Shown here: in pieces, positions 9,661 through 19,957 of the stretch
Numbering within the stretch: position 1 is the first letter of the stretch
Layout of the letters: every line of letters begins with the position of its first letter
NCBI GenBank assembly: GCA_948443805.1
Contig: CAOJUB010000002.1
Coordinates: 97,430-161,429 of the forward strand
Length of the DNA stretch: 64,000 bases
Source of the DNA: an uncultured Clostridia bacterium
GTDB taxonomy: Bacteria; Bacillota; Clostridia; Oscillospirales; UBA644
Reading direction: 5' to 3'
Program-made: the position numbers and the translations under genes
Notes under the pieces: generated by a model
What the model was told of the DNA's origin: nothing
What the model saw: only the letters and a program-made list of their open reading frames with translations
The model's database searches: none

Positions 9661-10307
9661 TTTGTCAGCTTCTTTATCTGTTCGTTTTCTCCCGCGAGAA
9701 CCACAATATCGTCTTCCGCAAATGCAGAATCCGGATCGACCGAAAGCGTGATTTCCTTTTCGCCGGATTTTTTTACCGCTACAACGTTAATACCGTATTT
9801 TCCCCGGACATTCATCGAACGGAGCGTTTTGCCGACCCATTCGGAAGGCGCAGCCGTTTCTGCGATTGAATAGCGGTCGGACAGTTCAATATAATCAAGA
9901 ATACGAGAGGACGAAAGGTTTTCTGCAAGCTTTTCGGCCATATCCCGTTCCGGGAAAACAATCAAATCCGCGCCGACATTGGTCAGAATCTCGGCATGCA
10001 GTTCATTGGTAGCCTTTGACACAACCTTTTTTACCCCATTCTTTTTTAACAAATGCGTAATTACAATGCTGGCTTCCAGATTTCCGGACATCGCAACAAC
10101 CACACAGTCAAAATCCAAAATTTCAATCGACCGGAGAACTTTTTCATCCACGCAGTCGCCGACTACCGCCCGCGTCACCCGGTCGGAAATAGCCTGAATC
10201 AGCCGCGGTTCCTTATCCACGGCAAGAACCTCGTTTCCCAGCGCACTGAGACTGACCGCAAGGTTTTCCCCAAACCGCCCGAGACCAAGAACGGCAAATG
10301 ATTTCAT
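9657..10307 (-). CDS. ktrA: potassium uptake regulatory subunit (KtrA/TrkA RCK family)
   Basis: FAVLGLGRFGENLAVSLSALGNEVLAVDKE NAD-binding RCK_N; RCK_C at C-terminus; adjacent TrkH family gene. Confidence 0.9.
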   Translation of the reverse strand: MKSFAVLGLGRFGENLAVSLSALGNEVLAVDKEPRLIQAISDRVTRAVVGDCVDEKVLRSIEILDFDCVVVAMSGNLEASIVITHLLKKNGVKKVVSKATNELHAEILTNVGADLIVFPERDMAEKLAENLSSSRILDYIELSDRYSIAETAAPSEWVGKTLRSMNVRGKYGINVVAVKKSGEKEITLSVDPDSAFAEDDIVVLAGENEQIKKLTK

Positions 10308-10346
10308 AACAATTCCCTTCTTCCGATAAAATCCAACAACACTTCG

Positions 10347-11750
10347 TTAACCAATGGCGATCTTCGCTTCCGGATAATCCAGCAGCTGGTCCTCCGACTG
10401 CAAGCCGATCAGAATCACGTAAGCAATCGTCAGCAGCCCCAGCCGCCCGAAAAACATCAGCAGCATCAAAAGCCCCAGAGAAAACGGAGAAAGCGACGGC
10501 GTCAGCCCCATACTCAGCCCCACCGTGCCGAAAGCCGACGTGCATTCAAAAAGCGCGGAAACAAACGGGACATGCTCCACAGAACAAATAAGAATGCCGG
10601 AAAAAACCGTCACGCAAATGCCTATCACACAAAGAGTAAACGCCCGAAGAACCGTTTGAATCGAGATTTTTCTGCCCAGAATCACAATCCGGGACCGGCC
10701 GCGAAGGACATTCCAGAAAGCGAAAAACAAAAGGGCTATTGTGGAAACCTTTATGCCTCCGGCGGTCGATCCGGACGATCCGCCGATAAACATATAAACA
10801 CAGGACAAAACCGCCGTGGGTTCTCCGATTTTTGAAAAATCAACCGTAGAAAAACCCGCCGTCCGGTAGGTTACAGACTGAAAGAACGATGCGAGAACCT
10901 GCTCCCCGAAAGGAAGACTGCCAAGCGTGGCCGGATTGGTTCTTTCAAAAAAGAAAAAGAACAAAGCCCCGGAGAAAATCAGCACGGCATTGCCAAGCAA
11001 AACAATTTTTGAGAAAAGTGAAAGCTTTTTCCATTTTCGGACGGTAAAAACATCTTCCCAGACAAAAAAACCGAAACCGCCCATAACAATCAGAAACATA
11101 ATCGTCAGGCAAATAACCGGATCCCCGGAATAAGACAAAAAGGAACCGAACGGCTCCAGCCCGTTGACGTCCATGCCGGCATTGCAAAAAGCCGAAACTG
11201 AAGTGAAGGCACCGCGGAGAAGCGCTCCCCGAAAACCGAATTCAGGCAAGAAACGGAAAAACAGAATCAAAGCGCCGAGCGCTTCGAAAAGCAGGGTTCC
11301 CAAAAGCACATGCCGCAGCAGGCGGCGCATTCCGGTATAGTCTGAAAGATTCAGTGTTTGTACAATTGTATTTTTAGCGTTCAGCGACAGATTTCGTTTC
11401 CGGAAAAGAGAAAAAACGGAACCCACTGTCATAAACCCTAAGCCGCCCAGCTGGATCAGGGCCAGCAAAACCGCTTTGCCAAACAACGAACATTCCATGC
11501 CGACATCGAAAACCGTAAGGCCGGTTACACAGGTGGCGGAAACGGCGGTAAAAAGACAGGGGAAAAACGGTTTGCCTATCCCGTTGTGCGAAGCGACAGG
11601 CAGGGTCAGAAGGAACGCACCGGCAACAATCAGAAATAAAAATCCGAAAACAAGCAGCTGCGAAGAATCCAGAACAAATCTTCTTTTTCTTTTAATCAGA
11701 CGCGACATAGTCTCCCGAAACCCTCCGGACAAAAAACTTTTTTTGGACAA
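10347..11750 (-). CDS. ktrB: TrkH/KtrB family potassium transporter
   Basis: SATCVTGLTVFD, YRTAGFSTVD, GGSSGSTAGGIKVST, SAFGTVGLSMGLT selectivity-filter repeats. Confidence 0.93.
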   Translation of the reverse strand: MSKKSFLSGGFRETMSRLIKRKRRFVLDSSQLLVFGFLFLIVAGAFLLTLPVASHNGIGKPFFPCLFTAVSATCVTGLTVFDVGMECSLFGKAVLLALIQLGGLGFMTVGSVFSLFRKRNLSLNAKNTIVQTLNLSDYTGMRRLLRHVLLGTLLFEALGALILFFRFLPEFGFRGALLRGAFTSVSAFCNAGMDVNGLEPFGSFLSYSGDPVICLTIMFLIVMGGFGFFVWEDVFTVRKWKKLSLFSKIVLLGNAVLIFSGALFFFFFERTNPATLGSLPFGEQVLASFFQSVTYRTAGFSTVDFSKIGEPTAVLSCVYMFIGGSSGSTAGGIKVSTIALLFFAFWNVLRGRSRIVILGRKISIQTVLRAFTLCVIGICVTVFSGILICSVEHVPFVSALFECTSAFGTVGLSMGLTPSLSPFSLGLLMLLMFFGRLGLLTIAYVILIGLQSEDQLLDYPEAKIAIG

Positions 11751-11792
11751 AAAAAGGCAAACCGGCAGTTTTTTGCCGATGATGTCTACTAT

Positions 11793-11821
11793 ATAATATC
11801 ACTAAAAGAAGGAAACGTCAA
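11793..11821 (-). promoter_or_regulatory. sigma-A-like promoter for ktrB-ktrA
   Basis: Minus strand TTGACG - 17 nt - TATTAT. Confidence 0.7.
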
Positions 11822-11948
11822 TAGTTTTTTCTATCAATTTTTTGAACTTTTCCTTTTCCGTCCGGCGTTTTCCATCTATTTTCTCGGATAACAGACAACA
11901 AATGCCGTAAAATACCGTTAAAAGAAATAAAAAAAGGAGCCGTATCTC

Positions 11949-12557
11949 ATGAAAAAAACAATCCTGACCCTGACGGTACTGTTCGCAGGAATCCTCTGCG
12001 CCGCACCGGCCTTTTCGGCAAAAACCGAAACACATACCGTTGTCAAAGGCGACAGCCTTTGGAAAATTGCCGTCCAATATCAGGCCGGTCTCAGCGAAAT
12101 CATTGCGGCAAACCCCCAATTTAAAAATCCGAACCTGATTTACCCGGGAGACAAAGTCTATGTGCCGCTGACAGAGCAAGGAACCGTATCCTATGAGCAG
12201 CAGGTTATTACGCTCGTCAACCAGATCCGTGCCGAAAACGAACTCGCTCCGCTTCAATCGAACTGGCAGCTCTGCCGGGTTGCCCGTTACAAATCGCAGG
12301 ACATGAAAGATAACCGCTATTTTTCCCATACCAGCCCGACCTATGGTTCCCCTTTTGATATGATCCGAAACTTCGGAATCACGTACAGAACCGCGGGAGA
12401 GAACATCGCAAAAGGATATTCCACACCGCAGGCAGTGGTTGACGGATGGATGAATTCCAGCGGCCACCGGGCAAACATTTTAAATGCATCCTATACAGAA
12501 ATCGGTGTCGGTTATGTTCCGGAAGGACACTACTGGACACAGATGTTTCTTTCATAA
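11949..12557 (+). CDS. secreted LysM + CAP/SCP domain protein (YkwD-like)
   Basis: Signal peptide, HTVVKGDSLWKIAVQY LysM, NQIRAENELAPLQSNWQLCRVARYKSQDMKDNRYFSHTSP...GWMNSSGHRANIL CAP domain. Confidence 0.93.
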   Translation: MKKTILTLTVLFAGILCAAPAFSAKTETHTVVKGDSLWKIAVQYQAGLSEIIAANPQFKNPNLIYPGDKVYVPLTEQGTVSYEQQVITLVNQIRAENELAPLQSNWQLCRVARYKSQDMKDNRYFSHTSPTYGSPFDMIRNFGITYRTAGENIAKGYSTPQAVVDGWMNSSGHRANILNASYTEIGVGYVPEGHYWTQMFLS

Positions 12558-12596
12558 AAAAAGGCCGGAAGCGCAAAAGCTTTCGGTCTTTTTTCA
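12556..12596. terminator. intrinsic terminator between convergent genes
   Basis: AAAAAAAGGCCGGAAGC GCAAAA GCTTTCGGTCTTTTTT. Confidence 0.75.
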
Positions 12597-12606
12597 TAGG
12601 AGAAAA

Positions 12607-13311
12607 TCAGGACGGCAGGGTTTCAAACCAGGAAAAAATCTCGTCGGCGCTGACAGCTACGGCAGTCACGATAATTTCAGCCATCACGCCATCGTTCAGT
12701 TTCCGGACGCAATAGGTCTGGCTGAACGACTCACCGCTTTCCCCTCCGGAAACCAAGAGCCGGAATGAAACGTAGGTCTCTCCGCCGAGAGAAACCGAAA
12801 CAGATTCGTCGATCACCGCTTCCGGATTCCTTTCCCGAATCCATGCTTTGGTCTGTTCGGCATACTCTTCCGCAGAAAGGTCAAGTTTCTCAAAACATAC
12901 CATAACATCTGATTTGGCAACCGTATCGTAAGCATACATATCATAAATCACCGGATGGGTTTCCAGCGAAAGGGTTTTCAGTTCCGAAACCGAAATACCC
13001 ATCAGGTCTGCCAGATCGATGTCATCACCCATATCCCAGGAAGCGGCAGGGGTGAAAGAAAAACCCAGCCGTTTGCTGACATAAGTTTTCCCCTGCTTCT
13101 CGCCGCGCTCAAACAGCGGCGCTTCCGGTGACTGTGAATCCGGGTTTTCCGGGTTTTCAGCCGGTGGAACAGTTTCCGACTCTTCCGGCGGCAGGGAGAC
13201 ATCCGTGTCAGGCGCGGAAGGCACCCCCTGGCCTGCGCAACCGGAAAAGTAAACGGTAGTCAGCGCCAAAAATAAACACAACGCCAATATTTTCTTCATT
13301 GTTTCTTTCAT
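12607..13311 (-). CDS. predicted lipoprotein, unknown function
   Basis: MKKILALCLFLALTTVYFSGCAGQG lipobox; Pro/Glu-rich linker. Confidence 0.7.
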   Translation of the reverse strand: MKETMKKILALCLFLALTTVYFSGCAGQGVPSAPDTDVSLPPEESETVPPAENPENPDSQSPEAPLFERGEKQGKTYVSKRLGFSFTPAASWDMGDDIDLADLMGISVSELKTLSLETHPVIYDMYAYDTVAKSDVMVCFEKLDLSAEEYAEQTKAWIRERNPEAVIDESVSVSLGGETYVSFRLLVSGGESGESFSQTYCVRKLNDGVMAEIIVTAVAVSADEIFSWFETLPS

Positions 13312-14129
13312 CCTTTCGTTACCGTTTCATCCGGCAGAAAAAATTTTTCTTTCAAAACAGAAACCACTCCGTTTTCATCATTCGACGGCGCTATATGCTT
13401 TGCCAGGCCGATCAGTTCCGGATGCGCGTTGGCCATCGCGTAACTCTCGCCGCAGACCGAAAGCATTTCAGTATCGTTCAGATAATCTCCGAAAGCCATG
13501 CACTCTTCCGGAAGAATCCCGTAGCGCGCCTGCAATTTTTGCAGCGCCCACCCCTTGTTGACGTTCCGGCACATAATATCTACCCAGCTCTGCCCCGAAA
13601 GAACGGCCTTCACACCCAAATCAAGCGCATTCAAATAAGAAAAAGAAGGAAACAGAAAATCCTCCGCGCGCTTATGGCGGTATACTGCGATTTTTAAAAT
13701 TCTATCCCGTCTCAGAACGGCTTCAAAATCATCGGTGCGCTCTACTCGCTCATAATAAGAATGCGCTTTGTAAAGCATCTGTTCCGAAGCATCCCCAACA
13801 ATGTGCGCCGCCTGTTCCCCGCAGAGAATAAAACAGGTTTCGGGCAGGGTCACCGCTTTTTTTGCCACCGTAAGAGCCACCGGCGCGTCCATGGTTTCCG
13901 TCGACAAAACCGTCTTTTCCTCCGCGATAACCGCCCCGTTTTCAGCGATGACGGAAATCCGGTTCTGCACCGGCGCGCATTCCTTGAGGATATTGTAATA
14001 CTGACGGCCGCGGGCAATCACAAATTTCACTTCCGGCAGCGCCTCAACAATCCGAAAAAATTCCTCCGGAAGTTTTTTTCCGCTGTCCAGCAGGGTACCG
14101 TCCATATCCGTTGCTACAAGTTTAACCAT
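13308..14129 (-). CDS. HAD-superfamily Cof-type hydrolase
   Basis: MVKLVATDMDGTLLDSGKKLP start at 14129; AFGDYLNDTEMLSVCGESYAMANAHPE. Confidence 0.9.
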   Translation of the reverse strand: MVKLVATDMDGTLLDSGKKLPEEFFRIVEALPEVKFVIARGRQYYNILKECAPVQNRISVIAENGAVIAEEKTVLSTETMDAPVALTVAKKAVTLPETCFILCGEQAAHIVGDASEQMLYKAHSYYERVERTDDFEAVLRRDRILKIAVYRHKRAEDFLFPSFSYLNALDLGVKAVLSGQSWVDIMCRNVNKGWALQKLQARYGILPEECMAFGDYLNDTEMLSVCGESYAMANAHPELIGLAKHIAPSNDENGVVSVLKEKFFLPDETVTKG

Positions 14130-14244
14130 TAAAACTCCTTTCATTCTCTTGGCAGCCGGGAAACCATTGGCATTTTTATCTCGGAACAAAACCATCCTGC
14201 CGTTTCCGGAAAGAAAAGACAGGATGATAAAAAACTTTTTTTCT

Positions 14245-16029
14245 TTATGCCATCGTCTGATCCGGTTCCTCCGGCAAATCAGAACGTTTTTTCCCCGTCA
14301 GCGCATAGCGGCGCTTCATGTCGGCATATTCGGCGAAAAATTCCGGCTTACTCTCTTTAATCTCGCGCAGATAGCTGTGCGAATCAATCTCAGAATAAGA
14401 AGCCTGAATAATATAAACCGCGATATTGGAACAATGATCGGAAATCCGCTCATAACTGGTAAGGAGATCAGAAAAAACGAAGCCCATTTCAATCGTGCAT
14501 TCTCCATCGCGAAGACGCTTGATATGCCGGTTTTTCAGTTCATCCTTCAGATCGTCGATCACCTGTTCAAGCGGTTCGACATGGGTTGCCATCTCCGGGT
14601 CGGACAAGCGGAACGCCTCGGTCGTTACCCCCAGAATATCGGTGACCGCCCGCGTAATGACCGCTAATTCTTCTTCGGCCTGCGCGGAAAAGCTGATTTT
14701 CTTTTCATGAATTTCCATCGCGGTATCCAAAATATTTTTCGCATGGTCGCCGATCCGTTCAAAATCGCCGATGGAATGAAGCAGTTTTGAAATCTGCGAA
14801 CTGTCCTTTTCGGTAATATCCTTCCCGCTGATTTTTAACAGATAAGAACCAAGCTTGTCCTCGTAAATATCCAGTTTGGATTCATTGGCCTCGATTTCCG
14901 CCGCTTTTTTATTGTCATATTTAGAAAGAAGCCCGATTGCTTCGGCAAGGGTCTTTTGGGTCAGCGCCGCCATATCAACCGTCATTTCATTGCATTTTTC
15001 AACCGCATAGGAAGGCGTATTGAAAAATCGGTCGTCAAGATACGCAAACTCGTCCTCTCGGCCGCTTTCCCGAACGGTAAACTTCGCCAGTTTGACAAAC
15101 AGTTTCTGAAAGGGCATAAACAGACAGACCGCCGCAATGCTGTAGATCGAGTGAATCACTGCAATATCCACGGGCGACGGCGCCATTGACAAAAACGAAA
15201 ACTGGACAAAATGGTTGATCACCATAAATAAAATGTAAACCGTGGTCTTGCCGATCACGTTAAAATACAAATGAATAAACGCTGCCTGTTTCGCCTTTTT
15301 ATTCGTGCCGATTGACGAAAGAAGCGCCGATGTACAGGAACCGATATTCTGTCCCAGAAGAATTGGAATCGCGGCAGCATAAGAAACCGCGCCGGAAGCA
15401 GCCAACGTCTGAAGAATACCGACCGAAGCCGAAGACGACTGAATGATCGCCGATAAAGCAAAGCCGGTTATAATGCCGACAATGGGGTTCTGAAAAACCG
15501 TAAGGATATTTCCGAGTTCCGGAACGTCTTTAAAAACGGAGCTCATCGCGTTCATTCCGTAAATCAAAACCGAAAACCCGACAAAAATTTCGCCGATATA
15601 TCTTTTTTTGCTATTTTTTCCGCGCATGATCATAATCACGCCGATAATTGCCAGAATCGGCGTAAAGGAATCCGGTTTGCACATCCGGATCAGAAAATTT
15701 TCGCTTTCCAGCCCCGTTAAACTAAGGATCCACGCCGTAACGGTCGTGCCGACATTCGCGCCCATAATGACCCCGACAGACTGTGTCAGCGTCATAATCC
15801 CGGAATTGACGAAACCCACCACCATAACCGTCGTGGCGGAAGACGACTGGATAACGGCTGTCACGAACAGACCGAGAAGAAAGCCTTTCACCGGATTTCC
15901 CGCTAATTTTTCAAGGGTTTTCTCCAACCGGCTGCCCGCCAGTTTTTCCAGGCTCGCCCCCATAATGTTCATTCCATACAGGAAAAGCGCCAGTCCCCCG
16001 ACAAGTCCAAAAATAGAAAAGACATCCAT
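14245..16029 (-). CDS. Na/Pi cotransporter family protein with C-terminal PhoU-like domain
   Basis: IQSSSATTVMVVGFVNSG and IQSSSASVGILQTLA repeats; PhoU-like helical C-terminus; likely start MDVFSIFGLVGG at 16029. Confidence 0.92.
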   Translation of the reverse strand: MDVFSIFGLVGGLALFLYGMNIMGASLEKLAGSRLEKTLEKLAGNPVKGFLLGLFVTAVIQSSSATTVMVVGFVNSGIMTLTQSVGVIMGANVGTTVTAWILSLTGLESENFLIRMCKPDSFTPILAIIGVIMIMRGKNSKKRYIGEIFVGFSVLIYGMNAMSSVFKDVPELGNILTVFQNPIVGIITGFALSAIIQSSSASVGILQTLAASGAVSYAAAIPILLGQNIGSCTSALLSSIGTNKKAKQAAFIHLYFNVIGKTTVYILFMVINHFVQFSFLSMAPSPVDIAVIHSIYSIAAVCLFMPFQKLFVKLAKFTVRESGREDEFAYLDDRFFNTPSYAVEKCNEMTVDMAALTQKTLAEAIGLLSKYDNKKAAEIEANESKLDIYEDKLGSYLLKISGKDITEKDSSQISKLLHSIGDFERIGDHAKNILDTAMEIHEKKISFSAQAEEELAVITRAVTDILGVTTEAFRLSDPEMATHVEPLEQVIDDLKDELKNRHIKRLRDGECTIEMGFVFSDLLTSYERISDHCSNIAVYIIQASYSEIDSHSYLREIKESKPEFFAEYADMKRRYALTGKKRSDLPEEPDQTMA

Positions 16030-16416
16030 TATCCAAACTCCGTTGTTTTTTTCATGGAAAGACAGGGCCATCCCCGAAAATCCCCATTGGTTACATATTA
16101 CAGGATTAAAATGAATATATTTGGTTTTTTCTGAAACATTTATGTAAACTCCGGAGATCGCCCGGTTTGCCGAACGTTTTTTTCGTAAATATTTTACACC
16201 CAGGAAACAGAACCGATGAAAATAGGTAGTATCCTGTATATGTGGAAGGTTTGGTTTTCTCTAATTAATAAAGAAATTTTCTTCGCATTTTCCATCCGGG
16301 AATTCGGATTGCCAAACAAAAAAACAGCTTCCCGCAAGAACAGGACATGCTGAACCCAAACAGCAGCGCCATGCTGTGTTTCCGAATAAATACTGCCGAC
16401 AGAAAGGATCATAACC

Positions 16417-17847
16417 ATGAAAAAAACGAAAATCATCTGCACGCTCGGCCCCTCCACCGCCAAGGAAGAAGTTCTTGAAAAAATGCTTCTCAACGGCATG
16501 AACGTCGCCCGCCTGAATTTTTCCCACGGAGATTACGACGGTCACCGGAAAGCCATAGAGACCTTCCGCGCCGTCAGAGACCGTCTGGGTGTTCCCGCCG
16601 CGATCATGCTCGATACCAAAGGGCCGGAAATCCGCCTGAAAAATTTCAAAGACAAAAAAGCAACGCTTTCGGCAGGCGAGGAGTTCGTGCTGACAGCCAG
16701 AGAAATCGAAGGCGACAGCAAGGCGGTATCCATTACTTACAAAGACCTCCCCGGCCAGCTCCGCGCAGGCCAGCGGATTCTTATTGACGACGGGAAAATT
16801 ATCCTTTCCGTACAGAAACAGACAGAATTCGATATTATCTGCGCGGTCATTGCCGGCGGCGAGGTTTCCAGCCGAAAAAGCATCAATATTCCCAATACCC
16901 ACCTGAATCTTCCTTATTTAAGCGAAGTTGACAAAAAAGACATCCTTTTCGGCATTGAGCAGGGCGTTGATTTTATCGCCGCGTCTTTTGTCCGCAGCAA
17001 GGAAGACGTGATTGCACTGCGGAAATTCATTGATTACAACGGCGGACACAACATCCGGATTATTTCCAAAATCGAAAACATTGAAGGCGTCAATAACTTT
17101 GACGAAATCCTTGACCAATCCGACGGAATCATGGTGGCGCGGGGAGACATGGGCGTGGAGGTCGATTTTGAAAAACTGCCGGGAATCCAGAAAAAATTCA
17201 TCAAAAAATGCTATCAGTCCGGAAAAATGGTCATCACCGCAACGCAGATGCTGGAATCGATGATCCACAGCGTAACCCCGACCAGAGCCGAGATCAGCGA
17301 TGTCGCCAATGCGGTTTTCGACGGCACTTCGGCCGTTATGCTGTCGGCAGAATCGGCTGTCGGCGATCATCCGGCGCTGGTGGTTGAAGTCATGTCCAAA
17401 ATTGTAAAAAAAGCCGAAGAGGACGCCTTTGAGATGTCAGCCTACCACGGTTTCAAATACGAGATTGACGCCGGCGACACCACCAACGCGGTCTGCGACG
17501 CCGCCTGCACCACGGCACGGGACGTTCATGCCAAGGCGATCATTGCCGTAACCAAAAGCGGATACGCTGCGCGCAGGGTTTCGAAATTCCGCCCGCAAGA
17601 ACCGATCATCGCGGCGACGCCCGATCCAAAGACCTTTCATCAGCTGGCGCTTTCCTGGGGCGTTTATCCGGTTCTCGCCCTGAATCAAAACGACTCCGAC
17701 GCTCTCTTTCTGCACGCAGTAGACTGTGCTAAACAGGTGGATCTCGTTTCCCCGGGAGACACGGTGGTCATTACCGCAGGGCTGCCGCTGAACATTTCGG
17801 GGACGACCAATATTCTCCGGCTGATGACCGTGGAAGAAAACAAATAA
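16417..17847 (+). CDS. pyk: pyruvate kinase (without extra C-terminal PEP-utilizer domain)
   Basis: MKKTKIICTLGPSTAKEEVLEKM, MLDTKGPEIR, MVARGDMGVEV, ITATQMLESMI. Confidence 0.96.
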   Translation: MKKTKIICTLGPSTAKEEVLEKMLLNGMNVARLNFSHGDYDGHRKAIETFRAVRDRLGVPAAIMLDTKGPEIRLKNFKDKKATLSAGEEFVLTAREIEGDSKAVSITYKDLPGQLRAGQRILIDDGKIILSVQKQTEFDIICAVIAGGEVSSRKSINIPNTHLNLPYLSEVDKKDILFGIEQGVDFIAASFVRSKEDVIALRKFIDYNGGHNIRIISKIENIEGVNNFDEILDQSDGIMVARGDMGVEVDFEKLPGIQKKFIKKCYQSGKMVITATQMLESMIHSVTPTRAEISDVANAVFDGTSAVMLSAESAVGDHPALVVEVMSKIVKKAEEDAFEMSAYHGFKYEIDAGDTTNAVCDAACTTARDVHAKAIIAVTKSGYAARRVSKFRPQEPIIAATPDPKTFHQLALSWGVYPVLALNQNDSDALFLHAVDCAKQVDLVSPGDTVVITAGLPLNISGTTNILRLMTVEENK

Positions 17848-17884
17848 AAATGCGGAAGTTCAGAAAAAAGCCGCATTTCCCCGC

Positions 17885-17913
17885 TTGCAATCGCCGGCAG
17901 GATATGGTATAAT
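17885..17913 (+). promoter_or_regulatory. sigma-A-like promoter for rplS
   Basis: TTGCAA - 17 nt - TATAAT. Confidence 0.8.
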
Positions 17914-18011
17914 AGTCAATACATGATATGAGTGGTCCTCTGCCAATTCTCAGCACGAACACTCGCGGCACAAGCCGGTATCTTGAAAAAAAATTCAGGA
18001 GGTAATGAGAA

Positions 18012-18356
18012 ATGAGCAAAGCCATTCAGGAAATGACGCAGGATCTGCTCAGAAGCGAACCGCTGGACGTTGAAATCGGAAGCACTGTAAAAGTCCACGT
18101 CAAAATCAAAGAGGGTTCGAGAGAAAGAATCCAGATTTTTGAAGGAACCGTTATTGCGAAAAAGCACGGCGGGATTTCCGAAACCTTTACGGTAAGACGT
18201 GTTGCCTACGGCGTTGGAGTAGAAAAGGTATTCCCGGTTCACTCCCCGAACATCGAAAAAGTGGAAGTTGTCCGCAGAGGTAAAGTTCGCCGCGCGAAAC
18301 TCTACTATCTGAGAGACAGAGTCGGAAAAGCAGCAAAAGTCAAAGAAAAGATCTGA
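18012..18356 (+). CDS. rplS: 50S ribosomal protein L19
   Basis: [54 protein letters not shown]. Confidence 0.97.
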   Translation: MSKAIQEMTQDLLRSEPLDVEIGSTVKVHVKIKEGSRERIQIFEGTVIAKKHGGISETFTVRRVAYGVGVEKVFPVHSPNIEKVEVVRRGKVRRAKLYYLRDRVGKAAKVKEKI

Positions 18357-18405
18357 GAAAGGTTCGGAAAAAAGAACCGTACTTTCAAACAGAGACCTTT
18401 CGGCG

Positions 18406-18440
18406 GGCAGGCGGAAAAATAACCGCCGTGCCTGCCTTTT
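18406..18440 (+). terminator. intrinsic terminator after rplS
   Basis: GGCAGGCGG ... CCGCCGTGCCTGCC followed by TTTT. Confidence 0.7.
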
Positions 18441-18548
18441 GTCTTTTTCCCGGAAAACCTCGGAGAAAAAGAACAGAACGCCCCGCCACTACAAATTCGC
18501 CGCACCGGCGCCTGGTTTCAGGGTTTCGGCGGCAGAACGGAGTTTTTT

Positions 18549-19163
18549 ATGACAGAGCCCGAATTCAACCCGGAAAACGAACCGGTTCAAGCCGCAAAAG
18601 CAGTTTCGCCCAAAGAGCCCGGGAAGAAATCCCCGAAAAAAAGCATCCTCTGCAACCTTTTCGATTTTGTGGAAGCCATTGTATTCGCCGCAGTTCTCGC
18701 CATTGTTGTCCTGACTATTTTTGTCCGGACGGGATTTGTCGAAGGCTCATCGATGGTTCCGACCATGCACGAAGGGGATCGCTATTTAATTTCCAATCTT
18801 TTCTACACGCCGAAACAGGGAGATATTATCGTTTTTTCTCCGGATGTTGCCGATAATACGGGGTCAAAACTCTGGGTAAAACGAATCATCGCCACCGAAG
18901 GTCAGAAGATTTATATCAATCCGGAAAACGGCAAAGTGTATATTGATGATGTTCTTTACGATGAACCGTATCTGAATCAAATTACCGAACCGAAAATAAC
19001 GGAAAATCCGATCACGGTTCCCGAAGGCCACATCTTCGTCATGGGAGACAACCGGGGAGATTCCAAAGACAGCCGGAACATTGGCTGCGTTGATACGCGG
19101 AGAATCGTGGGTCGTCTGCTGGTCCGCATTTTTCCCATCAACAAATTCGGTTTTGTAGACTGA
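18549..19163 (+). CDS. lepB: signal peptidase I
   Basis: GFVEGSSMVPTMHEGDRYLI, KLWVKRIIATEGQ, GHIFVMGDNRGDSKDSR. Confidence 0.96.
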   Translation: MTEPEFNPENEPVQAAKAVSPKEPGKKSPKKSILCNLFDFVEAIVFAAVLAIVVLTIFVRTGFVEGSSMVPTMHEGDRYLISNLFYTPKQGDIIVFSPDVADNTGSKLWVKRIIATEGQKIYINPENGKVYIDDVLYDEPYLNQITEPKITENPITVPEGHIFVMGDNRGDSKDSRNIGCVDTRRIVGRLLVRIFPINKFGFVD

Positions 19164-19194
19164 AAGAATTTCTTTCATTTTGATAAAAACATTC

Positions 19195-19231
19195 TCTCCG
19201 GCCGGAAAACGCTTCCCGCCGGAGATTTTTC
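19195..19231 (+). terminator. intrinsic terminator after lepB
   Basis: TCTCCGGC...GCCGGAGA followed by TTTTT. Confidence 0.65.
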
Positions 19232-19287
19232 AAAAAAAGAAACTTTCTTTCTATGCGCTTGATAAAAAAAGGAGACCGCTTCAGCAA

Positions 19288-19890
19288 ATGAAAAAAATCA
19301 TATTTGCCACAAGCAATCCAGCCAAAGCAAAAAGATTTTCAGGCGGACTGTTGAAAATAGGAATCGAGGTACTGACATGCGCCGATCTGCAAATCAAATT
19401 AAAAGCAGAAGAAAACGGAACAAGCGCGGTGGAAAACGCGCTGATAAAAGCGAGAGCCTGCCATAAAAAGACAGGCCTGCCATCTTTTGCCACCGACGAC
19501 GCTTTGTATCTGGAAAATGTGCCGGAAGACAGACAGCCGGGGTTGTTTGTCCGGAGAGTTCACGGAAAAACGCTCAATGATGAAGAAATGTTAAAATACT
19601 ATACCGATCTGGTAAAACAATACGGGACAGACGGAAAACTGAATTGCAAGTGGGTATACGGTCTTGCGGTCATCGCGGACAACGGAAAAGAAAACACCTA
19701 TACCTGGTTGAAGGATAACTTCTACATGGTGCAGACAATATCCGGAAAAATCCATCCGGGCTATCCGCTGAATTCCATTTCCAAATACAAAATGATCGAT
19801 CGCTATTTTACAGACCTAACCGAAGAAGACCGATTATTACTCAACAAAGACGAAACCGATGTCATTCAATTTATAGCAGAACATCTGTAA
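19288..19890 (+). CDS. divergent Ham1/RdgB-like non-canonical NTP pyrophosphatase
   Basis: MKKIIFATSNPAKAKRFSGGL start after AAGGAG; FATDDALYLENVP in place of canonical SDDSGL. Confidence 0.75.
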   Translation: MKKIIFATSNPAKAKRFSGGLLKIGIEVLTCADLQIKLKAEENGTSAVENALIKARACHKKTGLPSFATDDALYLENVPEDRQPGLFVRRVHGKTLNDEEMLKYYTDLVKQYGTDGKLNCKWVYGLAVIADNGKENTYTWLKDNFYMVQTISGKIHPGYPLNSISKYKMIDRYFTDLTEEDRLLLNKDETDVIQFIAEHL

Positions 19891-19957
19891 AAAAGTGACC
19901 CGCTTATCGGAAACAACACAAAACCTCATAATCTATCAGAAAGGAACGGCCATAACA

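Noticed and set aside
16080-16416. Long pyk upstream region as a riboswitch or T-box
   Set aside because: No T-box (AGGGTGGNACCGCG) or other recognised aptamer motif could be identified by eye.
17850-17880. AAATGCGG...CCGCATTT stem after pyk as a terminator
   Set aside because: Good stem but no T-tract on the + strand (followed by cccc), so not confidently a terminator for pyk.
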